From Bacteroidales bacterium (GTDB taxonomy: Bacteria; Bacteroidota; Bacteroidia; Bacteroidales; F082), in contig JAILBC010000055.1 of assembly GCA_024681295.1 (NCBI GenBank), positions 1 to 64,000 of the forward strand: a DNA stretch of 64,000 bases, in the 5' to 3' direction. The notes under the pieces are model-generated. The model searched no databases. It was given only the letters and a program-made list of their open reading frames with translations, and was not told the origin of the DNA. Both the position numbers and the translations under genes were made by a program. Below are positions 28,470 through 39,384 of the stretch, in pieces; position 1 is the stretch's first letter, and the number at the start of each line of letters is the position of its first letter.

Positions 28470-29882
28470 ATGAAAATAAAGTTTATCGGCGCTGCCAAGG
28501 AAGTCACCGGCAGCAAACACTTGATCACTACTGAAAAGGGAAAGAACATCCTTCTGGACTGTGGCATGTTCCAAGGCAAAGGTCTGGAGACCGATGCCGA
28601 CAACCGCAACACCATGATCGATCCCAAGGAGGTTGACTTTATCGTTCTCACCCATGCCCATATCGACCACTGCGGCTTAATCCCCTATTTCTACAAGAAG
28701 GGTTTCAGAGGCCAGGTGGTTTGCACCGATGCCACACGGGATTTGTGCAATATCATGCTGCCCGACTGCGGCTTCATCCAAGAGAACGATATGGAGTGGT
28801 TCAACAAGAAACGCCGCAGGCAGGGCCTTCCCGCTCTGGAACCCATCTATACTGAGAAAGACGCTCGCGAATGCATGGATCTTTTCCTCAGCGTCGGTTA
28901 TAACCACTATGTGTATCTCGACGGTAACATCCGAGTGAAGTTCAACAATACCGGTCACCTGCTGGGTAGCGGCTGCGCCACCCTTGAGATCGATGAAGGC
29001 GGTAAGATGACCCGCATCGCCTATACTGGTGACGTGGGACGCGAATACAACTACCTGCTGCGCTCACCCGAAGCCTTTCCGCACTGCGACTATCTGATCA
29101 CCGAAGCCACCTATGGCAATCGTCTGCATAGCGACAGGACTAACGCCGAGCAAGAGTTATTAGATATTATTTACAACACTTGTGTAGAAAAACGTGGTAA
29201 ACTTATCATTCCTTCGTTTGCGGTGAGCCGTACCCAGGAGATTGTTTATCTGCTGAACAACTTCTACAACGAGGGCAAACTCCCGGAGAAGATTCCGGTA
29301 TTCGTCGACAGTCCTTTGGCAGTCAACGCCACTGAGATTTTCCGTTTGCACGTCAACCTGTTCAACGATGAAGTGCACAATGTCATCGAATACGATCCCG
29401 ACCCCTTCGGATTCAACAGTCTGTCGTTCATCCGCGACGTGAACCAGTCGAAGGCTTTGAACGCCCGCACCGAGCCTTGCATCATCATCTCGGCATCGGG
29501 CATGATGGAGGCTGGCCGTGTAAAGCACCATCTCGCCAACAGCATCACCAACCCGAGAAACAGCGTTTTGGCCATCGGCTACTGCTCGCCTGAGACCTTG
29601 GGCGCCAAGTTGCTTGCCGACCCCAAGCCCAAGACCGTTTCCATTTTCGGTAACGAATACACCGTGGCTGCCGACATCTACTCCATCGACGCTTTCAGCG
29701 GACACGGCGACTACAGCGAATTGCTGGACTATCTGAAGTGTCAGGATCCTTCGAAGGTCAAAAAGACCTTCCTCGTCCACGGCGACCCCGATGCCCTGCT
29801 CAACTACAAACGTCTACTACGCAAAGAAGGCTGGGACAATGTCATCATCCCCGAACCTGGCGAAACCTTTGAACTGAAATAA
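28470..29882 (+). CDS. MBL-fold metallo-hydrolase with beta-CASP/RNA-specificity domain
   Basis: [42 protein letters not shown]. Confidence 0.9.
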   Translation: MKIKFIGAAKEVTGSKHLITTEKGKNILLDCGMFQGKGLETDADNRNTMIDPKEVDFIVLTHAHIDHCGLIPYFYKKGFRGQVVCTDATRDLCNIMLPDCGFIQENDMEWFNKKRRRQGLPALEPIYTEKDARECMDLFLSVGYNHYVYLDGNIRVKFNNTGHLLGSGCATLEIDEGGKMTRIAYTGDVGREYNYLLRSPEAFPHCDYLITEATYGNRLHSDRTNAEQELLDIIYNTCVEKRGKLIIPSFAVSRTQEIVYLLNNFYNEGKLPEKIPVFVDSPLAVNATEIFRLHVNLFNDEVHNVIEYDPDPFGFNSLSFIRDVNQSKALNARTEPCIIISASGMMEAGRVKHHLANSITNPRNSVLAIGYCSPETLGAKLLADPKPKTVSIFGNEYTVAADIYSIDAFSGHGDYSELLDYLKCQDPSKVKKTFLVHGDPDALLNYKRLLRKEGWDNVIIPEPGETFELK

Positions 29883-29890
29883 TATTTTAC

Positions 29891-31252
29891 ATGGCACAGA
29901 AACCCTCTATTCCAAAAGGCACACGCGACTTCCTGCCGGAGGTCATGGTGCGCCGCAACTATATCTTTGACACCATCAAAGCCGTCTTCAAACGCTATGG
30001 CTTCTTGCCCATTGAGACCCCTTCGATGGAAAATTTGAGCACCCTGCTGGGCAAATACGGCGAGGAAGGCGACAAACTCCTGTTCCGCATCCTGAACTCA
30101 GGCGACTTCATGTCGGGTGTAGATCAGTCTGGCGAACCCCTGGAATCGCTGAAACTCGCTGGCAAGATCACCGAGAAAGGCCTTCGCTACGATCTCACCG
30201 TGCCTTTTGCACGGTTCGTTACGATGTACCGCGACCAGATCGCCTTCCCCTTCAAGCGTTACCAGATTCAGCCTGTATGGCGCGCCGACCGTCCCCAGAA
30301 AGGACGCTACCGCGAGTTCTGCCAGTGCGATGTCGATATCATCGGGAGCAACTCCATTTTGAATGAAGCCGAGTTGGTTAACATTGTCAACGACATATTC
30401 AACGATTTGAAAATCAGCGTCGTACTGAAGATCAACAACCGCAAGGTACTGGCTGGCATCGCCGAGTACATAGGCAAGTCGGATGCCTTGGTCGACATCA
30501 CCGTAGCCATCGACAAACTCGACAAGATCGGCATCGAAGCCGTGAACGCCGAGCTGGCCGAAAAGGGTCTGGAACCCGAGGCCATCGAGAAGTTGCAGCC
30601 CATCCTCTTCATGAAGGGCGACACCCGCGAGAAACTTGCTCAACTGAAGCCCCTGCTCAACAATGAGGTGGGACAAAAAGGCATCGAGGAACTGGAAACC
30701 CTATTCGATTATATCGATAATATGGAATTGGATATTGAAACCGAGCTCGACCTCACCTTGGCCCGCGGTTTGAACTACTACACCGGCGCCATCTTCGAGG
30801 TCAAGGCCAAGGACTTCCCCATGGGCAGCATCTCCGGTGGTGGCCGCTATGACAACCTCACGGGTATTTTTGGCCTGCCCAACGTCTCCGGTGTGGGCAT
30901 CAGCTTCGGTGCCGACCGCATCTACGACGTGCTGGAAGGTCTCAAACTCTTCCCTGAGACCATGTCGGAAAGCACCCAGGTCATCTTCCTCAACTTCGGA
31001 AAGAACGAAGAAAAATACTGCCTGAAATACTTGAATCAAGTACGCAAGCACGGCATCAACGCTGAGATCTACCCCGATGCGACCAAGATCCAAAAACAAA
31101 TGAAATACGCCGACCAGCGCGGCATTCCCGTGGTCGTCATCGCTGGTGAAACCGAGATGGCCGAGCAGAAGTTCACCGTGAAATTCATGAAAGAAGGCCG
31201 TCAAGAGACCGTCAACGCCAACCAGTTAGTAGAAACGATTCTTAAAAAATAA
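29891..31252 (+). CDS. hisS: Histidyl-tRNA synthetase
   Basis: KGTRDFLPE, class II motifs, [22 protein letters not shown]. Confidence 0.95.
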   Translation: MAQKPSIPKGTRDFLPEVMVRRNYIFDTIKAVFKRYGFLPIETPSMENLSTLLGKYGEEGDKLLFRILNSGDFMSGVDQSGEPLESLKLAGKITEKGLRYDLTVPFARFVTMYRDQIAFPFKRYQIQPVWRADRPQKGRYREFCQCDVDIIGSNSILNEAELVNIVNDIFNDLKISVVLKINNRKVLAGIAEYIGKSDALVDITVAIDKLDKIGIEAVNAELAEKGLEPEAIEKLQPILFMKGDTREKLAQLKPLLNNEVGQKGIEELETLFDYIDNMELDIETELDLTLARGLNYYTGAIFEVKAKDFPMGSISGGGRYDNLTGIFGLPNVSGVGISFGADRIYDVLEGLKLFPETMSESTQVIFLNFGKNEEKYCLKYLNQVRKHGINAEIYPDATKIQKQMKYADQRGIPVVVIAGETEMAEQKFTVKFMKEGRQETVNANQLVETILKK

Positions 31253-31255
31253 CAT

Positions 31256-32767
31256 ATGAAAACCCATTACATTTCTTCTAAAGAACTGACTTTCAAACAA
31301 GTAAACGAAATACTCACTCAGGGTTACAAGCTCGCTTTGAGTGATGACGCCATCAAGCGCATCCAGCATTGCCGCGACTATCTCGACAAGAAGATGGAGA
31401 ACCCTGAGAAGCCCATCTACGGCGTGACCACCGGCTTCGGCTCACTGTGCGACCACAGCATCTCGAAGAAAGACCTGAGCACCCTGCAGAAGAACCTCGT
31501 GATGTCGCATGCTTGCGGCACGGGTGAGATGGTTCCCGAGGAGATCATCCGCCTCATGCTCCTTTTGAAGGTGCAGAGCCTCAGCTACGGCAACAGCGGC
31601 GTGCAGGTCGTCACCGTACAGCGCCTCATCGACTTCTTCAACAACGACGTGCTGCCCGTGGTCTACAACCAAGGCTCTCTCGGCGCCTCCGGCGACTTGG
31701 CTCCTTTGGCCAACCTGATGCTTCCCTTGCTTGGACTGGGCGAAGTCCACTATGAAGGCAAGATCGTCCCTGCCAAGCAGGTGCTCAAGAAGTTCGGATG
31801 GAAGCCCATCACCCTCCAGTCGAAAGAAGGTCTTGCGTTGCTCAACGGCACCCAGTTCATGAGCAGCTATGGCACTTACGTGTTGTTGAAAGCCTTCCGT
31901 CTCAGCTACCTTGCCGACCTCATCGGCACCGTGTCGTTGGAGGCTTTCGACGGCCGCATCGAGCCCTTCTTTGACCAGATTCACCAGATCCGCCATCACA
32001 ACGGACAGATCGTCACCGCCAAGCGCGTGCGCAACTTCGTGAAGGGCAGCCAGCTCATCAAGCGAGAGAAGAAACATGTACAAGATCCCTACTCGTTCCG
32101 TTGCATGCCACAGGTGCATGGGGCCTCCAAAGATGCCATCGACTACGTGGCTTCCGTGTTCAGTGAGGAGATCAACGCCGTCACCGACAACCCGACCATC
32201 TTCCCCGATGAGGACCTGGTCATCAGCGCTGGCAACTTCCACGGTCAGCCTCTAGCCATCACCTTGGACTTCCTAGCCATCGCCATGGCTGAGTTGGGCA
32301 ACATCAGCGAACGCCGCATCTACCAGTTGATCAGCGGCAAGCGCGAGTTGCCTTCGTTCCTCGTCGCCGAGCCCGGCCTCAATAGCGGCTTCATGATTCC
32401 CCAGTATGCCGCTGCCAGCATCGTCAGCCAGAGCAAGCAACTCTGCACCCCCGCTTCCGTCGACAGCATCGAGTCGTCGCAGGGTCAGGAAGACCATGTG
32501 AGCATGGGCGCCAACGCCGCCACCAAAGCCCTCAGAGTAGCTGAGAACCTTGAAAGAGTGTTGGCCATAGAACTGCTGAATGCCGCCCAAGCCCTTGAGT
32601 TCCGCCGTCCGCTGAAGTCCTCCAAGACCATCGAGAGTTTTGTGGCTGAATACCGCAAGGTGGTCGAGTTTGTACGAAACGACAAAGTGATGTACACCGA
32701 GATTGCCAAGTCGGTGGATTTCATCAAGAACTATCCTTTGAATTTTGACGATCTGAAGAACAAGTAA
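31256..32767 (+). CDS. hutH: Histidine ammonia-lyase
   Basis: GSLGASGDLAPL MIO motif, YGVTTGFG, MSHACG. Confidence 0.9.
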   Translation: MKTHYISSKELTFKQVNEILTQGYKLALSDDAIKRIQHCRDYLDKKMENPEKPIYGVTTGFGSLCDHSISKKDLSTLQKNLVMSHACGTGEMVPEEIIRLMLLLKVQSLSYGNSGVQVVTVQRLIDFFNNDVLPVVYNQGSLGASGDLAPLANLMLPLLGLGEVHYEGKIVPAKQVLKKFGWKPITLQSKEGLALLNGTQFMSSYGTYVLLKAFRLSYLADLIGTVSLEAFDGRIEPFFDQIHQIRHHNGQIVTAKRVRNFVKGSQLIKREKKHVQDPYSFRCMPQVHGASKDAIDYVASVFSEEINAVTDNPTIFPDEDLVISAGNFHGQPLAITLDFLAIAMAELGNISERRIYQLISGKRELPSFLVAEPGLNSGFMIPQYAAASIVSQSKQLCTPASVDSIESSQGQEDHVSMGANAATKALRVAENLERVLAIELLNAAQALEFRRPLKSSKTIESFVAEYRKVVEFVRNDKVMYTEIAKSVDFIKNYPLNFDDLKNK

Positions 32768-32772
32768 TCACG

Positions 32773-33282
32773 ATGGATACATCAGTCAAACGGCCCGTAG
32801 GCATGACCATCTTGCTGGTCTTGTCGCTTGTCAACGCCATCCTTCAAATCTTCAGCTCATTGGGTATGTGGATCACCACACCTGTGATGAGTGAGATGCT
32901 GGCCAATGGCGAGTTGGAAGAGTCCATGGCGCCTTTTTTGACCCTCATGCGAATGGATGACGAGGCCACCAAGGCATTTTGGGAAGTCCTTGAGAACCGT
33001 TTGACCATCAACCCCATCTACTATCTCTTCACCGCCCTGCTTTACGTCGGCTCGCTGATTGGCGTCATCAAGATGTTCAAGTTGCAGTGCACAGGGTTCC
33101 ATGTTTACAGCATCTCACAGATGCTGCTCCTGATTGTTTCGGTCATCTACGTCTATTCCACCCAAGGAAGCGCAGGGTTCTTCAACGAGTTCCTTATGAC
33201 CGTCATGTTCATATTGATCTATCACCTCTACCTCAAGCGCATCGAAAATGACCCGGCGAACCAAAGAGAGCAAGATATTTGA
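32773..33282 (+). CDS. Hypothetical membrane protein
   Basis: 169 aa with several TM segments, follows hutH by 5 bp. Confidence 0.6.
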   Translation: MDTSVKRPVGMTILLVLSLVNAILQIFSSLGMWITTPVMSEMLANGELEESMAPFLTLMRMDDEATKAFWEVLENRLTINPIYYLFTALLYVGSLIGVIKMFKLQCTGFHVYSISQMLLLIVSVIYVYSTQGSAGFFNEFLMTVMFILIYHLYLKRIENDPANQREQDI

Positions 33283-33838
33283 CCTGAAGCCTGAGCTCAC
33301 CTTGGCGATGAAGTTGGCGGCCACCTTCGCCATCACCTATTATGGGTTGTTGTTCCTATACGAGGTCTTCACCTTAGTGATGTATCATTATTCACTCGAC
33401 TCGTATTACATGGGAAACGGCGAAGTCCTTGAGAACCAGTCCAGGGACTTCGTCTTTCTCATCATTGAGTTCTTGCTTTCGGGTTTACTGGTTTTCAGCC
33501 TGATTCAGATCTTCAGGAAGAAGGTCAACGGCAAGGCTTTCTTTGTAGGTTTTTCGATTTTGCTCATCGCTTTCCAGCTCTACACCTCGGGCATCCATCC
33601 ATGGGTGAAATACGCCATGGAGGTGCTGATGGTGTTGATCATCGCGCCTGTAAGGATGAAGAAGAGGGTCAAGATCAAGAAAGGTAAGCTTACGCTGGAG
33701 GATTCAGAAGTTTCGCAAGAGAATCCCGAAGAATCGCAAGAGAATCCGACACCGAAGTCGGAGGCTCCGGCTCCCGATACGGTTCAGGAACTCCAGGATT
33801 CCGCATCGACTGCATCCAATAGCGAGCCACACGAGTAA
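33248..33838 (+). CDS. Hypothetical membrane protein with acidic/Pro-rich tail
   Basis: 196 aa; tail EVSQENPEESQENPTPKSEAPAP; overlaps convergent gene by 149 bp. Confidence 0.6.
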   Translation: MTRRTKESKIFDLKPELTLAMKLAATFAITYYGLLFLYEVFTLVMYHYSLDSYYMGNGEVLENQSRDFVFLIIEFLLSGLLVFSLIQIFRKKVNGKAFFVGFSILLIAFQLYTSGIHPWVKYAMEVLMVLIIAPVRMKKRVKIKKGKLTLEDSEVSQENPEESQENPTPKSEAPAPDTVQELQDSASTASNSEPHE

Positions 33839-35060
33839 ACTGTTCCATGTCCTCTTTTTTAATGGGATCCGCCGGTGGTGACTCCATCTTAAGCGGGTCG
33901 ATGGGTGTGCCGTCCTTGAACACGCGGAAGTCGAGGTGCGGCCCGGTGGAGACCCCCGTGCTTCCCACGTAGCCGATGACCTGACCTTGCTTCACGCGAA
34001 CGCCTTCGGCGATGCCTTTGGCATAGCCTTGCAGGTGCATATAGCTGGTGGTATAGGTAGCGTTGTGCTTGATTTTCAGGTAATAGCCCGCACCACCTGC
34101 CTGATAGGCCTTTTTGATGACCACACCATCGCCGATGCTGCTCACTGGAGTGCCGGCAGGGGCGGCGTAGTCCACACCATGGTGGGGACGATAGATCTTT
34201 AACACAGGATGATAGCGGCTGTTAGAGAAGGTGGAGCTGATGCGACGGTAATTGAGTGGCGCCTTGAGGAAAGCCTTGCGGAGGTTCTCCCCTTTCTCGT
34301 TGTAGAAGCCCGTGAGGCCGTCTTGTTCGTAGGCAACGGCACGAAGGGTATCGCCGCAATGCACGAATTCAGAATAGATCACCTCTCCCATTCCTACAGG
34401 CTCGCCATCGATAAACTGGCGGTCGTAGACCACGTCGAAGCAGTCACCTTCTTGGATGCCGAAGAAGTCGATGGACCAAGCGTACACGTCGGAGAGATGC
34501 ACCGCGAGGTTGGCGTCACCACCGTTGTGAATGACGGCGTTCCAAAGTGAGGACGTAATTACACCTGAGGTACGTGCCAGCTGCACTTCAAGGTCTTTCT
34601 GGAAACGCCACGCGGTCAGTGAGTCGGTGAGGCTGAAGATGGCATAGTTGCGACGGTCGATCTCATAGATCCAGAAAAGAGGTGTTTCCAGGGTGTCGTT
34701 AGTCATCAGGAAATAATACCGGTTACCGGCGCGGATCTTGCCCACGTCGAACACGTCCTTTTGGTTACGGGCAATATGGTCGGTGACTTTGGGGCTGATG
34801 CCCTTGGAGGAAAACAAGGTAGACAGGAACTGGCCTTGGGCAATCTGTCCTTCTTCGACATACATTGAGTCGATGCAGATGCCGTAGAAGTAGGTTGGCT
34901 CAGGAGGAGGTGACACCGTATCGATCATTTCAGGGGTAAAGCCTGGCTCGCCACGGTGTTCGCAGGAGCGGCTGCAGAAAGTAATCAGCAGGGCTAAAAC
35001 CAAAAGGGGTACTGCTACCAGGAGCAGTACCCTAATCCGTCTCTTTGTCCTGTACCTCAT
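33690..35060 (-). CDS. M23-family peptidase
   Basis: HHGVDYAAPAGTPVSSIGDGVV, GNYL-like hinge, GVSTGPHLDFRVF. Confidence 0.9.
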   Translation of the reverse strand: MRYRTKRRIRVLLLVAVPLLVLALLITFCSRSCEHRGEPGFTPEMIDTVSPPPEPTYFYGICIDSMYVEEGQIAQGQFLSTLFSSKGISPKVTDHIARNQKDVFDVGKIRAGNRYYFLMTNDTLETPLFWIYEIDRRNYAIFSLTDSLTAWRFQKDLEVQLARTSGVITSSLWNAVIHNGGDANLAVHLSDVYAWSIDFFGIQEGDCFDVVYDRQFIDGEPVGMGEVIYSEFVHCGDTLRAVAYEQDGLTGFYNEKGENLRKAFLKAPLNYRRISSTFSNSRYHPVLKIYRPHHGVDYAAPAGTPVSSIGDGVVIKKAYQAGGAGYYLKIKHNATYTTSYMHLQGYAKGIAEGVRVKQGQVIGYVGSTGVSTGPHLDFRVFKDGTPIDPLKMESPPADPIKKEDMEQFTRVARYWMQSMRNPGVPEPYREPEPPTSVSDSLAILRDSLAKLLNPPA

Positions 35061-35626
35061 TTGGTAGCTTGTTCGTAACCGGCGTGGAGTGCCTGCATGT
35101 TCACTTCAACCACTTCGGCGCCTTTGCTGCCGAAGATGTGCATGATGGCTTCCTCGACTTTCTTCAGGTCGATGCCCAGATAGGGCACGGTGGCGCCCAG
35201 CAGCACCATGTTGGAGCGGGCTTTGATGGCCTTGGCAATCTCCGAGGCATTGAAGCTCACCAGGTTCTTGATCTTACCTAGTTCAGCGTTCACCTTCTCC
35301 ATGTCGGGATAGTTCTTGATGTTGACGAAGGGCTCGTTGTTGGTGATGATCCATCCGTCCTTGGCCAGCCAAGGCAGGTAACGCAGGGCTTCCATCGGCT
35401 CGCTAGAGAGGATGATGTCGGCGTGTCCTTCCGGAATGACGTCGGCATAGATCTCGTCGCTGGAGAGACGCAGGTGTGAGAACACTGAGCCGCCGCGCTG
35501 CGACATGCCGTGGATTTCAGACTGTTTGAGGTTGAGGCCCATATTGAGGGCAGCGTCGGAGATGATCTTGGCTACGGAAACGATGCCGTCGCCGCCCACG
35601 CCGCAAAGTACGATATCTTTTTTCAT
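35057..35626 (-). CDS. iorB: Indolepyruvate oxidoreductase subunit beta
   Basis: VLCGVGGDGIVSVAKIISDAAL..GMSQRGGSVFSHLR. Confidence 0.9.
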   Translation of the reverse strand: MKKDIVLCGVGGDGIVSVAKIISDAALNMGLNLKQSEIHGMSQRGGSVFSHLRLSSDEIYADVIPEGHADIILSSEPMEALRYLPWLAKDGWIITNNEPFVNIKNYPDMEKVNAELGKIKNLVSFNASEIAKAIKARSNMVLLGATVPYLGIDLKKVEEAIMHIFGSKGAEVVEVNMQALHAGYEQATK

Positions 35627-35630
35627 TTTA

Positions 35631-37211
35631 TTACTTTTTTAAATGTTTCTTTAATTCCACGAGGCAGGTACGGTGAGGAATAATCACTGAAACACCGTTG
35701 TAGTTGACCTCTTCTTCGATGATACGGACGTTCTCGTCGTGGTTTTTGGGCAGTGGGATGATGTCGCGGATATGTTCGGGAGCCACGCCAAGGCCTTCGC
35801 AGATCTGGCGGATCTTGTTGTTGGCCGAGGAAGGCTGGCCGCCTGTCATGGCGGTGATGTCGTTGTCGAGAATCATGACCACCACGTTGGCTTTCTCGTT
35901 GACGCAGTCGAGCAGGCCCGTCATGCCGCTATGACCGAAGGTACCGTCGCCGATGACAGCCACGCTCGGGAAGATGCCCACTTCGCTGGCACCCTTGGCC
36001 ATGGTGATGGAGGCGCCCATGCATACGGTGGTTTGGATAGCGCCCATGTTGAAGCCGAGGGTATAGCAGCCGATGTCGCCGAACACCTTGCCACCCTTAT
36101 GGTTGGCCATCACGGCATTGAGGGCGGTGTAGCTGTCGACGTGTGGGCAGCCTTGGCAGAGCGCAGGCGGGCGGTTGGTAACCACCTCGGGAACAGCGAG
36201 GCCACTATCAGCCTTCATGCCCAGGGCTTTGGCCACTTTCTCGGCGTTCAGCTCGCCATCGCGGCGGATGGTCTCGTCCAAACGGCCCATGACCTTCTTG
36301 CCTTTGCCGAGGAAGCCTTTGATCTGCTCTTCCACGAAGGGCTGGCCGTCTTCGAGCACCAGGATTTCATCCACTTCCTCATAGAGTTTGTTGATCATGT
36401 TGTAAGGCAGCGGATATTGGGTAATCTTGACCACCGGATAAGGGCATTTGCCGCCGGGGAAGTTCTCCATCAAGTAGTTGTAGGCGATACCCGTGGTGAT
36501 GATACCGAGTTTCTTGTTTTCACCATCGATGAACTTGTTATAGCCTGACTCTTCCGAGGCCTTGGTGAAGGCCGGCTGTTTGTCGATCAGGTCTCTATAG
36601 AGTCGCTTGGCGTTGGCTGGGAGGAGCACAAACGACTTGGCGTCAGCGGGCTCGGTGAGCTCATTCTGTTTGCGGACGGGCTTACGCACCACGCCTGCGC
36701 GGCTGTGGGCCAGACGGGTGGGAATACGGTAGAGCACCGGGGTGCCGAGCTTCTCACTTAGGTCGAAACCGAAATGCACCATATCGTAGGCTTCCTGTTG
36801 GTTGGAGGGCTCCAGCATCGGGATCATAGCCCAATGGCCGTAGAAGCGGCTGTCCTGTTCATCCTGTGAAGAGAACATGCTAGGATCGTCAGCAACCACC
36901 ACGAGGACGCCCTTGGTGCCGATGATGGCAGCGTTCATGAAGGGGTCGCCGCAGACATTCAGGCCGACGTGCTTCATGCAGGTCATGGCACGCTTGCCCG
37001 CGTAGGCCACGCCGATGGAAGCCTCAAGGGCGGTCTTCTCGTTGGCGCACCAGTTGGCGCGGACACCGAGTTCCTTGGCTTGTTTCGATTTCATCACATA
37101 TTCCGTAATCTGGGTTGAGGGCGTGCCGGGATAACTGTTGATGGCACTACCTCCCGCATCGATGAAGCCCTGTGCAATGGCCTCATCTCCGAGTAATAAG
37201 AGTTTCTCCAT
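35631..37211 (-). CDS. iorA: Indolepyruvate oxidoreductase subunit alpha
   Basis: TPP-binding GDGTFGHSGMTGLLDCVNEKAN, CQGCPH; adjacent to iorB. Confidence 0.9.
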   Translation of the reverse strand: MEKLLLLGDEAIAQGFIDAGGSAINSYPGTPSTQITEYVMKSKQAKELGVRANWCANEKTALEASIGVAYAGKRAMTCMKHVGLNVCGDPFMNAAIIGTKGVLVVVADDPSMFSSQDEQDSRFYGHWAMIPMLEPSNQQEAYDMVHFGFDLSEKLGTPVLYRIPTRLAHSRAGVVRKPVRKQNELTEPADAKSFVLLPANAKRLYRDLIDKQPAFTKASEESGYNKFIDGENKKLGIITTGIAYNYLMENFPGGKCPYPVVKITQYPLPYNMINKLYEEVDEILVLEDGQPFVEEQIKGFLGKGKKVMGRLDETIRRDGELNAEKVAKALGMKADSGLAVPEVVTNRPPALCQGCPHVDSYTALNAVMANHKGGKVFGDIGCYTLGFNMGAIQTTVCMGASITMAKGASEVGIFPSVAVIGDGTFGHSGMTGLLDCVNEKANVVVMILDNDITAMTGGQPSSANNKIRQICEGLGVAPEHIRDIIPLPKNHDENVRIIEEEVNYNGVSVIIPHRTCLVELKKHLKK

Positions 37212-37277
37212 GCTTTTTCTTTTGCTTTATGTTGTAAACGCACAAAGATAAGAAAAAAAGGCGCACAAACAAACTTT

Positions 37278-38861
37278 TTACCGAATTATTCTTTTGACAA
37301 AGGCTTTTCCGTCACTCGCTCTGGTATAGCGGACGATATAGACTCCGTGCGACAATGATTCGTTGTCCGTCACCTTCCGGCCCATCATGTCAAACACGGT
37401 AACCTCATAGTCGTCCGACTCCAGTTCAAAGGCCTCATCCGCCACTCCGTCATGGCTTACCCTCCAATGGGCTCTCCACCCACTTGACGTGGTAAGGCAG
37501 TCGGAGCGGAACTCCACGCAGAGAGCGTTGCTCGAGGAGGTCACTATTCCTGGGCTCATAGTGTTCCAGCGACCCAGCTGTGGGGCGAACACGTTGTCGC
37601 CGTCGTAAATCCAGAGGAAGTCGTAGTCTGTTTCCAAATCAAAAGCGGTAAACTCAAGGTTTATTATAGAGTTATCATCACTTCTAATAACCCATATACA
37701 ACGCTCATCATTCCCATACTGTTCGTGGTTCAGTTCGCCTTCGGTAACATCGGGCCCACCAAGAGTCACCGCTGGAGTCCCGTCGTTGATGAGTTTGTAG
37801 TAATAATTCCAGTTCCAGAACGGTCCCGGGTCGGTGTGTGACTGGTCGGGATAGTGCTGGTGGCCGCGGATTTGGATGCAGGCGCCTTCGCCTCCCAAGT
37901 TATGCAGGCCTGAGTCGAGAGCAGTACCGTTGTCGAGGGTATCGGTGCAGAAGGTGCGGTAACCGTTGATGGCCTCGTAACGCGAACAAATGTTGCGCAT
38001 CAAGTCGGCCGATGAAGCGTACATCTCTGGGGTAAAGAAACTGATGATATCGCCGTAGGCCTCATGTTCTACACCGATGGTATAGCCGTTGGCGCTACGG
38101 GCATGCCAGGCCTTGTCCTTCTCGAGCACCATCTGCGTCACCTGTCCGTCGTAGGAACGAATCACATAATGTGCCGACACCTGAGCGTCGCAGTTTTGGA
38201 ACCAGCTGATGCATCCCGCATAGGAGCCTTCCGTATAGTGGATCACCACGGCGCTCACCTCCTTGGTGCGTGCCTCGTAGTTGCATTCAGCCGCCGGATT
38301 CCAGATGGCATTGGGATAGTCCGTCTCCTTAGCGAGCGATACTTCCGTTCCAGAGAGCACAGCATAGTCCTCACCGAAAAGCGCCTTGAGGTTGCAGCCT
38401 AGATGATCGTACACCGAATAGAGCATCATCTTCATCGGCAACTCATCCTTCTTCTCACCCATGGGAAGCTCCGACAGCGCCATGATGACAGGCATCCAGG
38501 CCTCTGGGGCTTTCGAGTTGATGCCCATCTGCGAGGCCGTCTTTTCGCAAGCTTTGGCATAGGCCAACACGTTGACAGCAGGATCATCGAGGATTTCCTG
38601 TTCGCTAAAGCCTGAGAGTTCCGCCACGGTATGGAGGTTTTCCCTAAAGTAGCCTTTGCCGTCACGCACCAGCCCCATCATCCCGTAGGTACGCGGCATA
38701 GCGGTAGGATCATCAGCTGGAATGGTATAATCGGCATCTGTAAGATGATGGCATTGCGTATTGGTAAAAGAGACTGCCTCAAGCATGCCTTTCGGCAAGG
38801 ATGGACATTGTTTCTCCGCTAGTTGAAAAATCGACAGGAAAAGCAAAAGGACCAATTTCAT
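37278..38861 (-). CDS. N-acetylmuramoyl-L-alanine amidase with CUB-like domain and T9SS-type tail
   Basis: VVIHYTEGSYAGCISWFQN..SAHYVIRSYDGQV; CUB-like ERCIWVIRS...YDFLWIYDG; C-terminal GVYIVRYTRASDGKAFVKRIIR. Confidence 0.8.
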   Translation of the reverse strand: MKLVLLLFLSIFQLAEKQCPSLPKGMLEAVSFTNTQCHHLTDADYTIPADDPTAMPRTYGMMGLVRDGKGYFRENLHTVAELSGFSEQEILDDPAVNVLAYAKACEKTASQMGINSKAPEAWMPVIMALSELPMGEKKDELPMKMMLYSVYDHLGCNLKALFGEDYAVLSGTEVSLAKETDYPNAIWNPAAECNYEARTKEVSAVVIHYTEGSYAGCISWFQNCDAQVSAHYVIRSYDGQVTQMVLEKDKAWHARSANGYTIGVEHEAYGDIISFFTPEMYASSADLMRNICSRYEAINGYRTFCTDTLDNGTALDSGLHNLGGEGACIQIRGHQHYPDQSHTDPGPFWNWNYYYKLINDGTPAVTLGGPDVTEGELNHEQYGNDERCIWVIRSDDNSIINLEFTAFDLETDYDFLWIYDGDNVFAPQLGRWNTMSPGIVTSSSNALCVEFRSDCLTTSSGWRAHWRVSHDGVADEAFELESDDYEVTVFDMMGRKVTDNESLSHGVYIVRYTRASDGKAFVKRIIR

Positions 38862-38973
38862 AATTTCAGGCTTTATTTTCAGGCAAAAATAGCGGTTTTG
38901 GAATAAAATTTGAGTCAATTCGTGTAACTTTTTTGATGTTTGTACGTTATATTAAGGTTAAACCAAAATTAAA

Positions 38974-39384
38974 ATGAGCAACAACAAACGACTTCAGCGA
39001 GACCTTCAGAACAAGGTCCTTGGTGGTGTATGTTCCGGATTGGGCAACTATTTCGACATGGATGCCACTTTCTGGCGCATACTCTTCTTTGTATTATTCC
39101 TGTTCAGCTGTTCTGGACTGCTGATTTACGCCATCCTTTGGATTGCGATGCCAGCGGCGACCTATGTACCAGGTGCCCAGCCGGCTCCCGAAGAAGCCAC
39201 GGCTGATGGTACACGGAAGAAAAAGAACAGCAACATGGCCGCCGGTCTGACCTTAATCGGCATCGGAGCCATCTGCCTGATGGCCCGTTATGTCCCTCAG
39301 ATCAACTGGCATACGGCATGGCCCATCCTGCTGATCGTCTTAGGCATTATCCTCATCATTCCCTTTAAAAGCAAAGAGTCATGA
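38974..39384 (+). CDS. PspC-domain protein
   Basis: RLQRDLQNKVLGGVCSGLGNYFDMD. Confidence 0.88.
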   Translation: MSNNKRLQRDLQNKVLGGVCSGLGNYFDMDATFWRILFFVLFLFSCSGLLIYAILWIAMPAATYVPGAQPAPEEATADGTRKKKNSNMAAGLTLIGIGAICLMARYVPQINWHTAWPILLIVLGIILIIPFKSKES

